Assembly (NCBI RefSeq): GCF_933775445.1
Contig: NC_065878.1
Coordinates: 23,882,395 to 23,946,394, forward strand
Length of the DNA stretch: 64,000 bases
Direction: 5' to 3'
DNA from: Argentina anserina
Taxonomy: Eukaryota; Streptophyta; Magnoliopsida; Rosales; Rosaceae
The notes beneath the pieces are model-generated. The model worked only from the letters and a program-made list of their open reading frames with translations, was not told the DNA's origin and did no database searches. Position numbers and translations under genes: made by a program. Shown here one piece after another: positions 22,919 to 38,098 of the stretch. Within the stretch, counting starts at the first letter, position 1. Each line of letters opens with the position of its first letter.

Positions 22919-25900
22919 TCACTCCTCTGTCATGCTCTGTATCTGATATAATCTTGAATAAACTCCCTCAGATGCTGTTATTAGGGTTGAGTGGGAACCC
23001 ATTTCCACAATCTCACCTTTGTCCATGACAACAATGATATCCGAGTTTATTACTGTGGATAGCCTATGTGCAACTGTAATCTGTGTGGTTTTCGACAGCA
23101 GGCCTCCTTTCTTTTTCAAATTTATCGCTTCCAATGCACTCACCACAGATTTTTCAGATTCAGCATCAAGGGCACTTGTTGCTTCATCCAGAAGCAAAAT
23201 TGCAGGCCTCTTTAGCAGTGTTCTAGCTATGGCTATTCTTTGCTTTTGTCCTCCTGAAAGTTGGCATCCCTTCTCCCCAACAACTGTTTCATATCCATCG
23301 GGTAAATTACTTATGAACTCATCAATGTTTGCTTCCCTTGATACCTCCACAATCTCAGTTTCAGAAGCACTTTCGCTCCCATAGCAGATATTGTCTCTTA
23401 TTGAGGAGCTAAAAAGAAGAGGCTCTTGTTGCACCAACCCTATTTGTGTTCTCAGCCATCTCAAGTTGTATTCCCTTATCTCCTTTCCATCAATGAGTAT
23501 CTTTCCTTTCAAGGGATCATAAAATCTTAGCAGAAGGGCCAGAACTGAAGATTTTCCTGCTCCACTTGGACCGACAAGAGCCACCTTTGTTCCAACTTTA
23601 ATTTGTACACTGAAGTTGTGCAGGATAGTCACTTCTGGTCTCAAAGGGTAATTAAACTCAACGTTTTCAAATTCAATGTTCCCATTGATTCTATTCTGAT
23701 TTGAAGTTTCTGGTGTAGATGGATCTATTTCAGTTTTGCGGTCCAGGGTGTCGAATGCAGGAGTAAGCACATTGATGGCAGAGATGACAGTAGGAATCAA
23801 TGTCCATAACTCAGTGATTGAAGGTACTGTAAGAGAGAAAATCTGGTATGATCTTATGCCATTTTTGAAGCTGGACTGATTCTTATGAACCAAAACTGTA
23901 GTGTACCACAATGCCACAGCATGTGCAATGTTCCATAAGCAAAGAGAAACTCCCTGAATTATGCCAAACTTGATACTTTGTCTCATGCTCCTCCTCTTGG
24001 GGGTTTCCAGAGATATTTCAGCTTTCTTGAGTATATGATCCTCATGGCAAAATGATGCAACAGTTCTTATGTTTTGTGCAGACTCAGAAGCAAGAGAGAC
24101 AAGCTCATTATGTGCAGCAGCTGAGTCTCCAGCAAAACCCTTTGCAGACTTGGCTTGAATGAGACCACCAATGAAGTGGCAAGGCATCACAGCCCAAGCT
24201 ACCAATCCCATTCTCCAGTTGACAACCATGCTCACAATGGTTGCAATCAGAATGGAGGAAATGCACTGAACAATGACAGACATCCGATCAGCAATTACCA
24301 CTTTAACCATTGAAGTATCATTGATGATCCTTGAGGTGAGCTGTCCAATGCCATTCTCAGGTTTCTCATACCATCCGATTTCATTGCTTAGTACACCTGC
24401 AAGATTTTGTTTTTAATGTTTAGATTTTTATTTGTAATACCTTCTTGAAGACGAAACATTGCATTACTGGAATAGATCATGGGTACTTGAAATGATGAAA
24501 CAGTGAATATATAGATGTACCTGAGTAGAGCGCGCGTCTCAGGTTTGTCATGGCCTTCTCTCCAACCATTCCAAAGAAGTAATGTTGCAAGGTGTGAGAA
24601 AACAATGAAATGAATCCGATTAGAGCGAAGGTGATTGAATATTTTGAGACTTCTCTTTTAGCATCTGGGTGGTAGTATGCCACTCCTATTGTTATAATGA
24701 AATACCCAAAGACAGGCTTTGATATGCCTGAGAAAGCTGCTGCAAACGAACCGAGAGCTATCTTTATCAGTTCTCTCTTTTTCAAACCAAACCAGATTCT
24801 GAAGAATATGGCTCTTTTTCTTATTTCCTCTTCTAGCTTGGGAGGCTCATTAGGATACCGGTCGCTGTGGGGCTCCTTGGCTTGTCTTATCTGTTCAGGT
24901 GAATTCTTTTGGTGGATGCTTTCAGAACTTTCAGAGGGACCATCTTCTCTGTTAGTCATTCAGCAAACGATGACAAAAGTTAGATATCTATGTCTCTACA
25001 CATATAGCTACAGAAAATGAAGACTGCAAGTGTGAATAGACCTTGATTCGTGAACTGAATTGAGGTTTTGCATGCTAAATAAGTTGTTGTAGAATTTGCT
25101 GCTTTCAAGTAAGCTTCGGTGAGTTCCTGTCTCCGTAACTTGTCCATTTTCCACAACCGCAATCATGTCTGCATTAATGATAGTGGATAGTCTATGTGCA
25201 ATCAAGATGACTGTCCTACCCTGCATAGCTTTGTCAAGGGCTTCTTGAACCACCTTCTCCGACTCGGAGTCAAGAGCACTTGTTGCCTCATCAAGGAGAA
25301 GAATAGGAGGATTCTTAAGAATGGCCCTCGCTATTGCGATTCTCTGCTTCTGTCCTCCAGATAACTGGACTCCTCTTTGTCCTACCTGTACCGCATTTCA
25401 GACAAAGTGTACAAAATAAGTGTCATATAACATGTATCAACATATTGTTACTCTGCCTTGGCGAGTGAATAATTTGAGTAGCTGACCTCTGTGGAATACT
25501 GATTCGGAAGTTGGGATATGAAAGTGTGTGCGTTTGCCATCACTGATGCTTTCTGGATCTCTACGTCTTCTGCATCCATCTTACCAACTTTCATGTTGTC
25601 CATAATAGTGCCCGCAAACAGTGATGGTTCTTGTGAAACAGCTCCAATGTTTTTCCTCAGGAACTTCAAGTCAAGATCCTTGATGTTGTGATTGTCAATC
25701 AGAATCTCCCCTGAATAAGAAAGATTAATCTAGGCATATGGGACTAAAAACTTGCCTACTTAATTGTGTTAACAAGTTAAAGATTAAGGAGGGCATGTAC
25801 AAACCTTTTGCAGGATCATAGAATCTTGCGACTAGTGAGATGATCGTACTCTTTCCACAGCCACTGCTACCCACAAAGGCTACTGTTTTTCCTGCTGGGA

Positions 25901-27559
25901 TTGACAGTGAGAAGCCTTGAAGGATGGCTCTGTCAGGTCGGGAAGGGTAGGTAAAGTAAACATCATGTATGTCTATGTCGCCGTAAACCTTATCAAGTTC
26001 CTTCCCTGGTGAATCATAACTTATAGCTGGTTTTCTGTTAATCACCTTGAAAACTTCTGTTCCTGCAGCCTTTGCCTGATTAAAGACTTGCATGTCTGGC
26101 GCAGCATAAGTGAGTGATCTGAAATTCATACAAATAAGCTAATGACTAGTGAGCTTATATTGAATCTTTATCACCAGAGTGGAAATGTTTTGCTTACATG
26201 GCTCCAAAGAGAATGCTCATGACAGCCGCTATAATATCTCCACCGCTTGCCCTCTTGGCAGTGACCACAACAGCACCAACCCAAATGATGATGGCCCAAG
26301 AAATGAAGGTCACAGTTTGAAGCGTTCCTGTTCCAACTCCCTTTATTAGAGCCTCCCCTTTGCTTAGCAAATACTGTTTGGCCATGCAGTTTGAGAAAGA
26401 TTTGATTGCCAAGTTTTCTCCAACGAATGCATATACTGTTTTGATTTGGCATATAGTCTGGAATGCAGCAATATGATCAGTTAGTGACTTAGTGTGATGG
26501 ATATGAGTACTAAATTGTTACTGGAAATTAACATGATCTTTACCTGTTCTACCATAGAGGTAGCTTCGGACAGGTAAAGCATCCTAGCAGCCGAGATGGC
26601 GTTCATTTTCTTAGTGTAAGTGGCTCCAATTAGCAAAATCAAAGGAACAACCAACAAGGAGAGCAGTGCAACTTCCCAACAGCATATTGCAGCAATCAAA
26701 ATTCCCGAAAAGAAAGTTGCCAAACATGACAGAAAATGCCCCAACTGTAAGTGCATCATGAAAAACTTGTAAGTTGAGTAACTAAAGCAAGGATGACTGG
26801 GATACGCACATGTGTGTACGTGTATATATAACTATATATACCTTCTCTCCGATTGCATCGTGTATGATACTAGTGTGGTTACTAATTCCGGTGATCACTT
26901 TTCCACTGGTTAAGTCTGTATCGAATGCCCCAACCTCCTGGCTGAGCACTGCTCTTAGATATGCTAGCCTTAGACGTGCAACTTGTCTTTCACTTGAATA
27001 CATCCAGCATCCAACCTCTGCGAGATCCATGATGTACGCCATGCATGGAGGATTAGGACAGTCACCAATAAGTATGTGATTTTCACAGAAGTTGCAGATC
27101 GGTTAAGGAATCGTACCAAGTATTCCAGCCGGAAATGTGGCAAAGGCCATGTACCACACAAATGGAATAACCTGAACAAATGGACACAAACAATCAACAC
27201 ACCCATGAGTAAACCCCTCTCACAAGCAATTTATACTTTTTAAAAACGTTTAGTTCTCCAGAAAAGTTTACCTCTTTCAGCGCTTTAACCATGGCAGCTG
27301 TGTCGTTAATATTGCTCCCAAATGCATTGAGTGCTTTGCCAAGCAGTAAATATCCAACTGGAAAAGCCATACCATGGACAACAGAACCCAATGTGCCTAA
27401 CACCATCATAATCCAATCCCATCCGTCGGCATAGCTTAGCAGCTTACCAAATCCTAACGCTCCGGATGAGCTTTCCTTTGTCTCATCATCCTCATCGATT
27501 ACTTGTTTCTTCTTTTCCATATTCTGCATGAGTTCTTCCTGGGGTTGAGTTTGAACCAT
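22919..27559 (-). CDS. Full-size ABC transporter, subfamily B (MDR/P-glycoprotein)
   Basis: Ten exons with matching phases: 27559-27272, 27171-27117, 27017-26842, 26744-26544, 26457-26198, 26118-25805, 25710-25487, 25385-25042, 24948-24521, 24396-22919; 1255 residues, normal for a full ABCB. The ATG at 27559 was preferred because the upstream frame offers only TTG. Order: membrane domain 1 (from about residue 45), NBD1 with Walker [11 protein letters not shown]-loop VSQEPSLF, signature LSGGQKQ, Walker B PILLLDE and H-loop AHRLST. A charged linker (about 650-710) leads to membrane domain 2 and NBD2 with Walker [30 protein letters not shown] and AHRLST. Both nucleotide sites look competent. Plant ABCBs export auxin, alkaloids or other lipophilic compounds at the plasma membrane or tonoplast. 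The substrate cannot be read from sequence, and I do not assign it to a numbered member. Confidence 0.96.
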
Positions 27560-29380
27560 TATGCATGCAATATGCAAATGTAGTGTTATATGTATTAAAT
27601 AACAATGCAGATAACTGTTAGAGGTGTCTGTAATTGTTGCTAGCTAAGCTAATTTCAGTTTATTTATATGTACAATAATATAATGTTTATGAAAACAATA
27701 GGGATGGATCAAGGTATATATGAGAATATGCGTGACACGACCGAGGAAAAAGAAGCACTGAAAATGGCTGCTTCTCGTTAGCTGCCTCTCGGTGTTTTGG
27801 ACTCTGCAAAACTACATTTACAACTGTCCAAGATCACAAACTAATTAAGATATGCTTAAGCACTGCTTGAGAGTCATTCATATTTGAAAATTGACCATAA
27901 TGCTAAACAAATTTTTATATGTTAGTTAATGATAAACTCCTTTTTCTAAAGATTTACTCAACTAAAAAGTGTCTAAATCTCGGCATATGATCAGAACGAT
28001 GCTAGTATATACTGTGGTATTGAAGAGGCTAGGTCTTCCTTAACAAGTGAATATGCGTTGCCTGCAAATGATTCTAGAGATACAAGTAACGGATGAACCG
28101 AGTTCAAAGATTCGTATCTTCAGTTCTTCGCTGCCAACAAGATGGAGAAAGTGCAGAACTTGCAGTTAAGGTTGTATATGTGAAAAATGAAATTCGATTA
28201 TCCCTATTGCACTGGTTTGTCTTGTTACCAATTTGCCATGATCTGGAATCTGGAAATTAGTAAGATGAAAATAAATATATGAATTTTTCATTGGCTTAAT
28301 GGCTGATACATTATCAAGATCCCACATGAATCATCTTAAACGGATATTATCAAAAAAAGAAGAAGAAGGAACTATACTAATTATGATCTCGGACTTAAAT
28401 GAAAGTGCTTTTGTATTATCTGAAGTCCAAAATTGAGGCGGAGCCAAAACGCAAGTTTTTTAAATAATCGGAATTATGCACTTCATTGTTCATGTAAGTC
28501 GTATTGAAACATGTCTCAGCCATCGAAAGTCTGATAACACTCCATAAAGTTATAATCTGGGTAGCCAAAGTTAATGTATTACGCATCAGAAACTTGGAGG
28601 AAATTTTGAGACCGATACCTCAAAAATGGAATAAAGTATCTAAATGCACGACAGTTTAGACGCTCTAATGGTGTTCTAGATTGTCACTTTGCACTTGGAA
28701 AAGTAAAGGTGCACTTTTGTGCAAAGAATGTTTAACACATTCCATTAGTTCTTATGTTTTAGCGAGGAAAATGCAGCTTCAATTTGCTGCCTGATGCCAG
28801 CAGTCAAACAATCTGATTCGGTATCGTTCTTTTCTGGGATGAGGCAACAATTTTCTGTTCCGAACTCCTTTCTAAATTATAATAACACCATCACAAAGAA
28901 TAAGGAGTTTGAGGCACTTACAAAACACAAACAATCAATTGAAATGGACCAAGTTGCGTACATTTGTATTAAATTAGGAGGCATTATACTCGAGGATTAA
29001 ATGCTTCCGAAGCAATAAAACTGATTTCTAAAGGCTGGCAGTACAAAGAAGCCAATAGCACATGACAGTGCTATATCCCAAAAACTCTGCCAAAAAATTT
29101 CAAGACCTTAAAAATGTGGTCTATACCCGCTACTAAAGGAAAGGCAAATAGCTAAAGCTTCTACAATATACAAATGTGAAGTTTCTAGACACAGCTGCTG
29201 TATACAATAAACATACCCCAAGGAATCGGTCAGCCTTTGAGGATGCCACGAGACACCAGCCTGTCTGTAGCTGCGACTCAATACTGAAAGCATTGCCTCC
29301 CTGACATTTACAGAAATCGGCCTGATGGGGCAAATGAAACAAATCATCTGAGGAATTCTGTTCGAATTCACATCTCTTCA
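27560..29380. other. ABCB promoter and MOR1 3' region
   Basis: AT-rich spacer. The 27.6-28.7 kb part is upstream of ABCB. The part nearest 29380 should hold the MOR1 3' untranslated region. No coding exon, RNA gene or clear element seen; scattered short ORFs have no recognisable similarity. Confidence 0.5.
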
Positions 29381-32300
29381 TTAAAAAGGTTCAATTGTCC
29401 CACTTTTTAGTCTCTCCATCCGAGCTTGAAGCCCAGATAATGCCCTTTCATCCATAGGGAGAACCCCACTTTGGACGGGATTATCTGATTGCCGATTTAT
29501 CTGGCCAGAGAGTCCCTGATTTTGGTCGTCATTTACATACATTAATGGTTTAGCTTCTGAATCCAGGTTTCCAGAAGCTGCCGCTAGTTGCATGCTTTTC
29601 ATCCTTTCTCTAATTGCATCTAGTGTCCCACTAGTCACTGCATTGCCAAGGTGAGTTCTAGGGTAAGGTCATTAAGGTCACCAAGAAAAACCAGACGTAG
29701 TGATGCAAGAGAAAAAGTAAAGGCACTAACGTGAATTACCTCCACCCATATATCTCTCATTCCTTGGGTCGATCATCGAGTTTTCGACCATGCCTCTAGG
29801 AATATTGGCATTGTGAAGCCTATTGTCTTCAGCATATGCCGGTGGCAGATTAAAGCTAGTTGGTTCAGATTTTGCATTATATGATTTTGTATCCATCAAG
29901 GAATTAGTGTGTACAGGGGAAAGGGGTGCAAATTCAGGTGAAGAAGCGCTTAGGGAAGCTGGGGGAGGAGTAGGCATTGGAAGACTTGATGGTGTCCTTC
30001 CAGCTGCTGCATTCTTCTCCATCTGCAACCAAACATTCTTTAACTAAATTTTGATAACATTATAGACCTAATTTACTATATAGGAATAATGACTTTAGTC
30101 GCAGACAGAAACATTATAATGGTAGACTATTAACGAGGCACACCTGTGTTAGACCGTCTCTAATATATGTCCGAAAAGCCTCGCTAGCATTTTGGAGCTG
30201 AGAGAATATATCAACCTAAAATAAAACATACACAGCATATCTATGCTCAGAAACCAATCAAAAGTCCTACTGAAAGCGGAAACTAAACCAAGTCAAAAAC
30301 ATGCTACGAGGTAATCAATAACTCACTTTGGGGTAGAGTTGTGTTATACGATAAAGCTCATATAGACCGATAGAGCAAGTCTGCTTGTCACCAATCTTCT
30401 TGAAAATGGCAGCAAGTTCTTGCTGAAAGTAAAAGTGAAGCCAAAAGAACAATTTTTAGAAAGAAAAGAAAATTGATAAACATATTTAAATATAAATAAC
30501 TGTACTTTGATAAAGGTACGAAGTTGCAATACCTTTAATTGTGCGTCAGCAGAATGTGTAGCAGATGAAGGATTATTAGCTGCTAAATCACCCCAATGAG
30601 TTTGGCCCCCAGACCCAGTTGAAGTCAGCATTCTTGCTGCTGCTAGAGTCTGCCCAGTTTTTAAATGCAGCAAACAATGATAAATCAGTGTCCCTATTCC
30701 AATAACATTTATGAAATATAAAAAGGCAAAGTAAAAAATAAAAATAAAAGATGACTGTTAAATTAGAAGTTATAAGTATGTATTTTTCGTTTGTGATTAA
30801 AAGTTTGTTTGTCAATATAAAAGGAAAGGTACAATTATATAAAATTACCTCAAGGTTAAGATCAATGTAAGCAAGAATAATTGGCTGGGGCTTCATGTCT
30901 ATCGGAACCATAGACAGGTGACCCTTAATTGCAGCTCCACGAAGCTTCACAAGCTCATGTAGAACAGTTTTCACCATGCGCAATGGTTTGTCATCCGCAC
31001 CGGCTCTAATATGTTTAATAATACAGAAGACAGGAGAGAAGAAATCAGTGCATGAAACAAGTTAGAGCGGAAATATAGTCACCATATGTAGCATACCTTC
31101 TCCGGATTTCTTCCATCCCCAAGTCTTGAAGGTATAAATGGATACTTTGAAGGATGTGGTCCAAATCAACATCATATATGGTGCTTTGAAGTACCTACCA
31201 CAGGAGAAAGGATGATTTACGCAATGGCAATGTATTAATGTGAAACCATAGAACTAACCAACCAAAGCAGAACCCACTAGAAAAATAAAAAAAAACAAGC
31301 AGAACAATATCAAATTACTGCCTCGTCAACATGGTAAGACCATTTATTTCATCAACTTCATATTTTCTGGAAATCTGGTTCCATGGTATACTTCCAATTG
31401 GCATAGTTCTCATCATTATCTTACAGATAAATCTTTAATCTGTTGGAAAACTAGGGATCAGAGAGATAGATATATGCTTCAGAATGAAATTTCTCAAGCC
31501 ATCAAAGGTTTCTTACTGATGCTTCACAAATATTTAGGAAAAGGAGGAAACTAGTATTAATTGGGCAGTTAATACAAGGTAAGCATCTGTTAGGTTTATT
31601 AAAGCAAGGGCAATGCAATTGCAGCTGCTTGCCTGGTTATAGTATTACAAGCTGATTCCACAAATTTAAAGATCCACTCACTCTGCAGCAGCTTCAAATT
31701 TAAACAAACTCTCTTCTGCTAATACAAATGAATAAAGACAATTCAAGTTCCTTGGAGAAATCAACCTTGCTTCATTGTACTCTTACTCAACAGCACACGG
31801 ATTTTAATGATTTGACCTGTACTTTGTATAATTATCCTCCCGATGTAGTTCCCTCACTAGACTTTGACTCTTTAGAATAATAACCCTAGGAATCTTCTCT
31901 TTATTGTATTAGCGTTTATCCAGATAAGGTATTATTTAGCAAGTTCAAGAACTCTTCAGAGCATAAGATCAAGCAAATTTTGAGGCATCCGCTAACAGAT
32001 TTGAATCATGTGCCAGTATAGGTGCATGTGGGATACTTATATATATATATATATATATATATAGACAACAGAACTCAAAGTAAAAGACAATAATTATTAT
32101 TCCAAAATATATGGCCAGGCAACAGAATACCTTTGTAAGTTTGATCAAACATTTGACAACCAGATCAGAGAACTTCTGGTTTCTGGCAGCCAATGTTTCA
32201 TTCATTGCAGGCGCAGGCCATCTTGAAGGATCTAAAGGACGTAAGAGGTTGATAAGAACCACAAAGGAGGAAGTTCGGTCTGCGTTGTCCTGCAGATACA

Positions 32301-35300
32301 ATCGCTAGTTACAACAACTGCTGTAATAGACCAAAAATGTTGAGGAATGGGAGCAATGCAAAAACAATATCACTTACCAGAATCTTTAGCATCAAGACAT
32401 TCAACGCTTTCAGAAGTTGGCTGCCATCATCCATATGGGGAACCCTCTCATCCAAAAGCCAGAGCAGCAGCTCAGTGATTAGACTATCAAGAGTACTTTC
32501 CTTGACAGCATGTGCAAATCTTTTATTTTGAAACGTCTGAAGAGAAGTCAAAGATAGTATTGTTAAGCCAAAAAAAATTTCCTGGAGCACAAATGAACTT
32601 CCTACAATTTATTAGTTAACTTTTATTTATTCTGGCTGCCCGTGTAATAACTTTCTACACGCATGAATAATATGTTTACAATAAATGCATTAATGATATC
32701 TCCACAGTAATTAGTAAACTACCTGCATTAGAGTGTTCAGGACATATTTACAGGACCTAGATGAAGCTCCTGTCAAACTGAAGTCAAAAGTCGTTGCTAC
32801 CTATTCAAGACCCAAATAAGAAACCAGAAAAGGCTGGTAAATTTCAATTGAGGCCATATATGAAATAGCAGCAGGCAACAGCATAATGGAAAGCATGAGA
32901 AATTAAATGGAACGGCTATTGTACTTGCCTTCTTTGCTAAGCACGACACAAGTTTATCGGCATCCCTGACTAAGTCATCCATGGCACTGCCTTCTGGATC
33001 ATTGGATGACTGTGCCAACTCATGGCACACTACTTTCATTCCTTCAACCGACTGGAACAGAAACATATATGCTCAGAGCATAATCTTCAGTTTAAGTATA
33101 TGATAAAAAAAAAAAGGACATGCAGAAACCAAGCACCGCATAAACATAGGTGAAGCAGCCAAGAATACCATTAGACATTGTTGACCACAGTCCACAAATA
33201 ACAAATAATCATGACAATGGAACCGAAAGTTACTCAACCACAAATGGCACAAAAAACAAAACAATTTGCACACCTGATCAGGATCCTCAGAAGAAATTAT
33301 CTCCAAAGCTTCATTCCAGTCTGTTGGACCATTAACAGCAGAAAATGCACGAGGCATCAGCTGTCTCTCTCTGTGTATCTCAGAATGAGCATAATCGCCC
33401 CTAAAAATGATATCAACATCATTAAGATATATTGAGAACAGTAATTGCAGCGGAAGAAAAAGAAGGGATAACATCAAATAGTACTGCAATTGTTGAAATA
33501 CCTAGCAAGTGTTGGAGCAGCAACAGATCGTGCAACCTCCCCACTCTGTTCTGCTCTATCAGACCTATTGGCAAGCAATAAACCGAAAATATAATTGATG
33601 ATAGTTGAGGCTTATGCAAAATTATCTTTCTTCATATACAAATATACTTTCTGCTCTATCATGTTCTTTCTAACCGAACATTAAAAGCTACAGAAACTAG
33701 TCAAATGTAATAATTTCTCCGACTCTGTATCACATGCAAGCTAAAACATAATGGACCATTCAAAAACGTAAACACAGAAATTTGAATATTATAAACAGTA
33801 AATAGTAACAAACTATGTTTTAAAAATACATGTCAAGAGCATACCCAATTTCCCGGACAGAACGCCTCAAAGAAGCCCTCGCTTCACCAGGCTTTCCTTC
33901 CTTATTTCTCTCCATGTCTTTCACCTAAAAAATATAAAACATAAACTCATGCTGTTAGGAACATAAACAAATTGCAGTCAACTATACTATGTAACTTCAA
34001 AGCACAACTATGTACAGACCGTATACTTAAATCTCTCTTCTATCAAGCTTTTCTGAGCACCTGTTAGCTTCCCGACATATCTCCATATGTCGTCCCCTAA
34101 GAAGAGTAAATAATTAAAATACAATTACAACAGAACATATGAGAAACTTGCAAATAATAAATTGCAAGTTTAAGTCATCAAAACCTTACAATTGTTACAT
34201 AACAACATGACATACCAAGAAGCTTATAACCAGAAGCCAGCGTATTTAGAGCAGCCTTCCTAATTTCATTCTCTCTTTCTGCTGTCAAGCTTGCAACAAT
34301 TTGCAAAGATTTTAATTGTCCACTTATCTGCTAAAAAAAATATGTTAATGTCTTATTCAACAACCAATGCATAAGACACTCACCACTGTATAAAAGACTA
34401 ATAAAAAGGGACACAAAGGAAAATATTTTCTTTACTTTTACCTCAGCTCCATGATGATCGATCAAATATCCAACAAGTTCAGCACACTCAATTCGTGTTC
34501 GGTAGTTCTTAGAACGCAATCCCTCCAAAATATAAGGTAAACTCTTTGTTGCAGTATATGCCTCCACAATTTGTCTGGATAGCTCCTTCATTTCTTTTCG
34601 TACTCCAGAACCATTATGTCCAAGCTGCACATAAAATCAGATTCAAATCAAAGAGTGTACATAAAGGTTTGCTGCTCAAATTGGGCATATAAAAGAAAAG
34701 GTAACAACCTTCTCCATTAGGCATGGAAGGAGAATTGCGGCTTCTGATTCAGTCAACATGTATCCCTCATCTCTAAACATGTCAAAAAGGTCATGAAGAA
34801 ATTCCAGCACCTGTGAGATAAAAGATATGCAGTTAAATAGATGCAACACACCTACAAACTCTAAAGTTTGAAAACCACAATGCACAGAAAAATACCATAC
34901 CTTTAACAGGGATGTTGTGTTTGACTTACAAAATTGTAAAACAAACCACCTAAGCATTATATCCAGAACTTCAATCATTTCCTTTCTAATAGTTGGAAGT
35001 GCCTGGCATAGACAGTAAATAAATTTTAAGCTACGCAATGAAAGCTTTGAAATAAATCACAGAAATTAAGAGTGAGGGGAAAACACCTTCTGCAGCATCT
35101 CGAGCCCATCAACTTGCTTCTTAAAATCTGTACTAAAAAGCCGCCTATGCAGATCCTCTCTGAAGTACTTCATCATATCATTCTGCATAAAACACAAATG
35201 TAAATCAAATCAATGACCATGAAATAAACAAGAAATTAATTAGTGAAAATGTACAAATACAAACCTCAAGATCTTGAATCTGTTCTATTCGTGGCTCCTC

Positions 35301-38045
35301 AAACTTGAACCTCTTAACCACAATTCTCTCCCTATCTCCCTGGAGTTTAAATTACAATCAGTCAGTGTACCTAACTAGTAAAGAAATTAAAAGTTCCATG
35401 CTATTTCCATACGTACCTTAACTGAATCTTTAACATTTATCAAGGCCTGCGACTGGACGGCTATATCTTGGACAGATAGTATCGGACCTGATCTTGATCC
35501 CTTCATTGCAACAGTCCTCTGGAATTCATGGGATAATCAATTAGTAATCTAATTACACCAAAAAAAAATTACCGCAAGTAAAAGAGGGGCATACTGAAGA
35601 TATGGCTTTCATTCCAGGCTTTACAACTCCATTGGAAGCAGATTTTCCGACCTTTGGGATGCTTTTAGATGTCGGTACAGTTGATATTGCTTTAACCAAT
35701 ATAAAAGTTGTTCAGGGGAAACCGTTCAAATTAGTCTTAAGTATCATGAACAAAACACAAGAGAACCAGGCAATCAATATACACACCTTGTGAAGACCCG
35801 AAAGGCTTCAACCGTTCAAGAACAAGAGCTAAAGCTGGGCCTTGAATATCTCTTAAAATTTTCTCGACCTGGGTAATAACCAAAGAAATAAAGAAAAGAT
35901 TTAAAATCAATTGTCACATGAAAAGAAAAGAGCAGTAGAGGCTAAAGAACAGAGTACTAGAGGCTTCTAGCAAACTTACCATGTCATGTCCACTAACTCT
36001 CAAAATTTCAGCAATGCATGCCTCTGCTGCTTTACGAACATCAGAAGATTTATCCTATAAAAAGTAGACAATAAAGAAATTATAAGAGTGGTGTGTTACT
36101 GTGTGCATTTATTCATCTTAATATATTTGTGTGTGCATGTGTGTCCAAGTCTTTATTCATTCCAAAATGTTCTCAATGTGGCCATGTGGGTAATCTGGTA
36201 AATAAATAGTTAAAGCCATGAAACAATTAAGCCAAGAGTGTCGCATTTAGAATTTACCGTCATAGCAGAGGAAGCTGGTTTCAGAAGCTGTACAGCATCA
36301 TTATAATCACTTAGCGCAGAAAGTTGCCTTGTCAACCAATCAAAAAGATCTTTGCGCCCTTCTGCACCAAGCTTGGTTTCTGTTATAGCAGCCGTGATGT
36401 AAGGAACCTACATCAACAACAAGAGTGCGTTATGGTACCTGACAGAAAACCAAAATTTCACAACACATGTAAGATAAGTCAGTTACCATTTTATCAAGAT
36501 TAACAGCAGAGACCCATGAGTCTAAAGCAGCTAAAGTGCATTCTCTCATATGCTTCTTATTGTCACCAATACATTTCAAAATATCTGACAGAATGCCCTG
36601 CAAGTAACCAATAACAAAGACAAGATATTGTTCAACTATCTCAAGGAAAATACTATAAGTCTGTTTATGTCTTAACATTTCTGATCTTGCAAATAAACAA
36701 ACCTTGCTCGCCTTTTCAACTGGTGCTCCCATTGCAGATGCAATATTACCAATGGCAGTCAAGGTTGCTGCAACTAGATTCTTATTGCTGTCATATAACC
36801 GCCCCTTTAGGGCACCAAATAACTCCACTGGCAGCAAAGAAGAAAAATGGGGAAGAACTCATTATATAGAGATCATTATGTAGAAGCACTTGAACAAGTT
36901 CGTGTCAGATTCCAAAACAACTGCCATGAAGATACTCTTACCAGTTCCAGTTGGCTGGATTCGCTTATTAGCCTCTTCTAAAATTTTATTTACAGATTCA
37001 ATTGACTCCAAGCGAACCTTAAAATGAAAAAGGGGCAGAATCAATATGGCTCTTGATAAAAGGTCTAGTTCTAAATACAACTGCCATGTACAGCATAGAG
37101 ATTATAAAATGTACAAACAAACCTTCCAATCAGGGCTCTCCAAATTTTTCAGCAGAGTAGGAGTAATTTTTCCACTAATATCTTCACGCGGAAGACTATC
37201 CAACCCACCAGCAGAAACTGATGTAGATTCTGTTGCTCGAACATTTCTCTTCAATACCACTGCAGCACCCTAGAAAATGAAACAGGGATAAGTTACCCAT
37301 AAACAGAAAAACAAATGATTATGTAAACCAGAGTAACAACTTAGCATACCTCATATGGATTTTTTTCATACTCCGCTTCCAGTGCACTAAGTAGTGCAGG
37401 TTTGACATCCGTGAGAAATCCTTTAATATCTGCAAACTATATACCGTTAGCATAAACTATATGAAAGTATGAGACTGATTATTAACACAAGGTGTTCAAA
37501 CTGAAATGGCTAGTCACCTGGACCAACAAACTTATGTGTAACACCCAAAAGTTTTATGGTAGAATTCCTGGTAGCAGCAGCACTGGACTGCAGTCCAGTG
37601 TCTTTGCAAAAATCAATCAAATCCTGTAAACGTAATACATATTAACATCTATAACTAAAAGAGATTTTAAAAGTAAAAAAAAAAATTAAACACCTTAAGC
37701 TTCAAGTGTGAGACACCAAAATCTTCAACAGCTGAAACCATCCACAATATTCCCTCGCTAAGAACCTTAGGGTTCTTATGTTCTTTCATAATTTTGTAAA
37801 GCTACAAAAGAGCTAAATAAGTTAAAGAGGGTTGACAATAAAGAATACAAAGTGCGAAATGAACAAAAGAATAAGAACTTACTCTTTCAAATATGAATCC
37901 TGGACCTATGGCTTCAGAAAATGAAGTCAGGCACTTCATGGCATGAGTCCGAGTCTTGATATCTGCTACTCGCTCACTTATACCTATTGCAATATAAATG
38001 CAAGAGCTTGAATCTACATTCCAGAACAGAAGCCGGGGGGGGGGG

Positions 38046-38098
<53 letters not shown>

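Noticed and set aside
27560..27577. Upstream extension of the ABCB start (HIACI before MVQTQ)
   Set aside because: It would need a TTG start; the ATG at 27559 is the first proper start codon.
35602..35793. Plus-strand 63-codon ORF inside MOR1
   Set aside because: It is the complement of a MOR1 coding exon.
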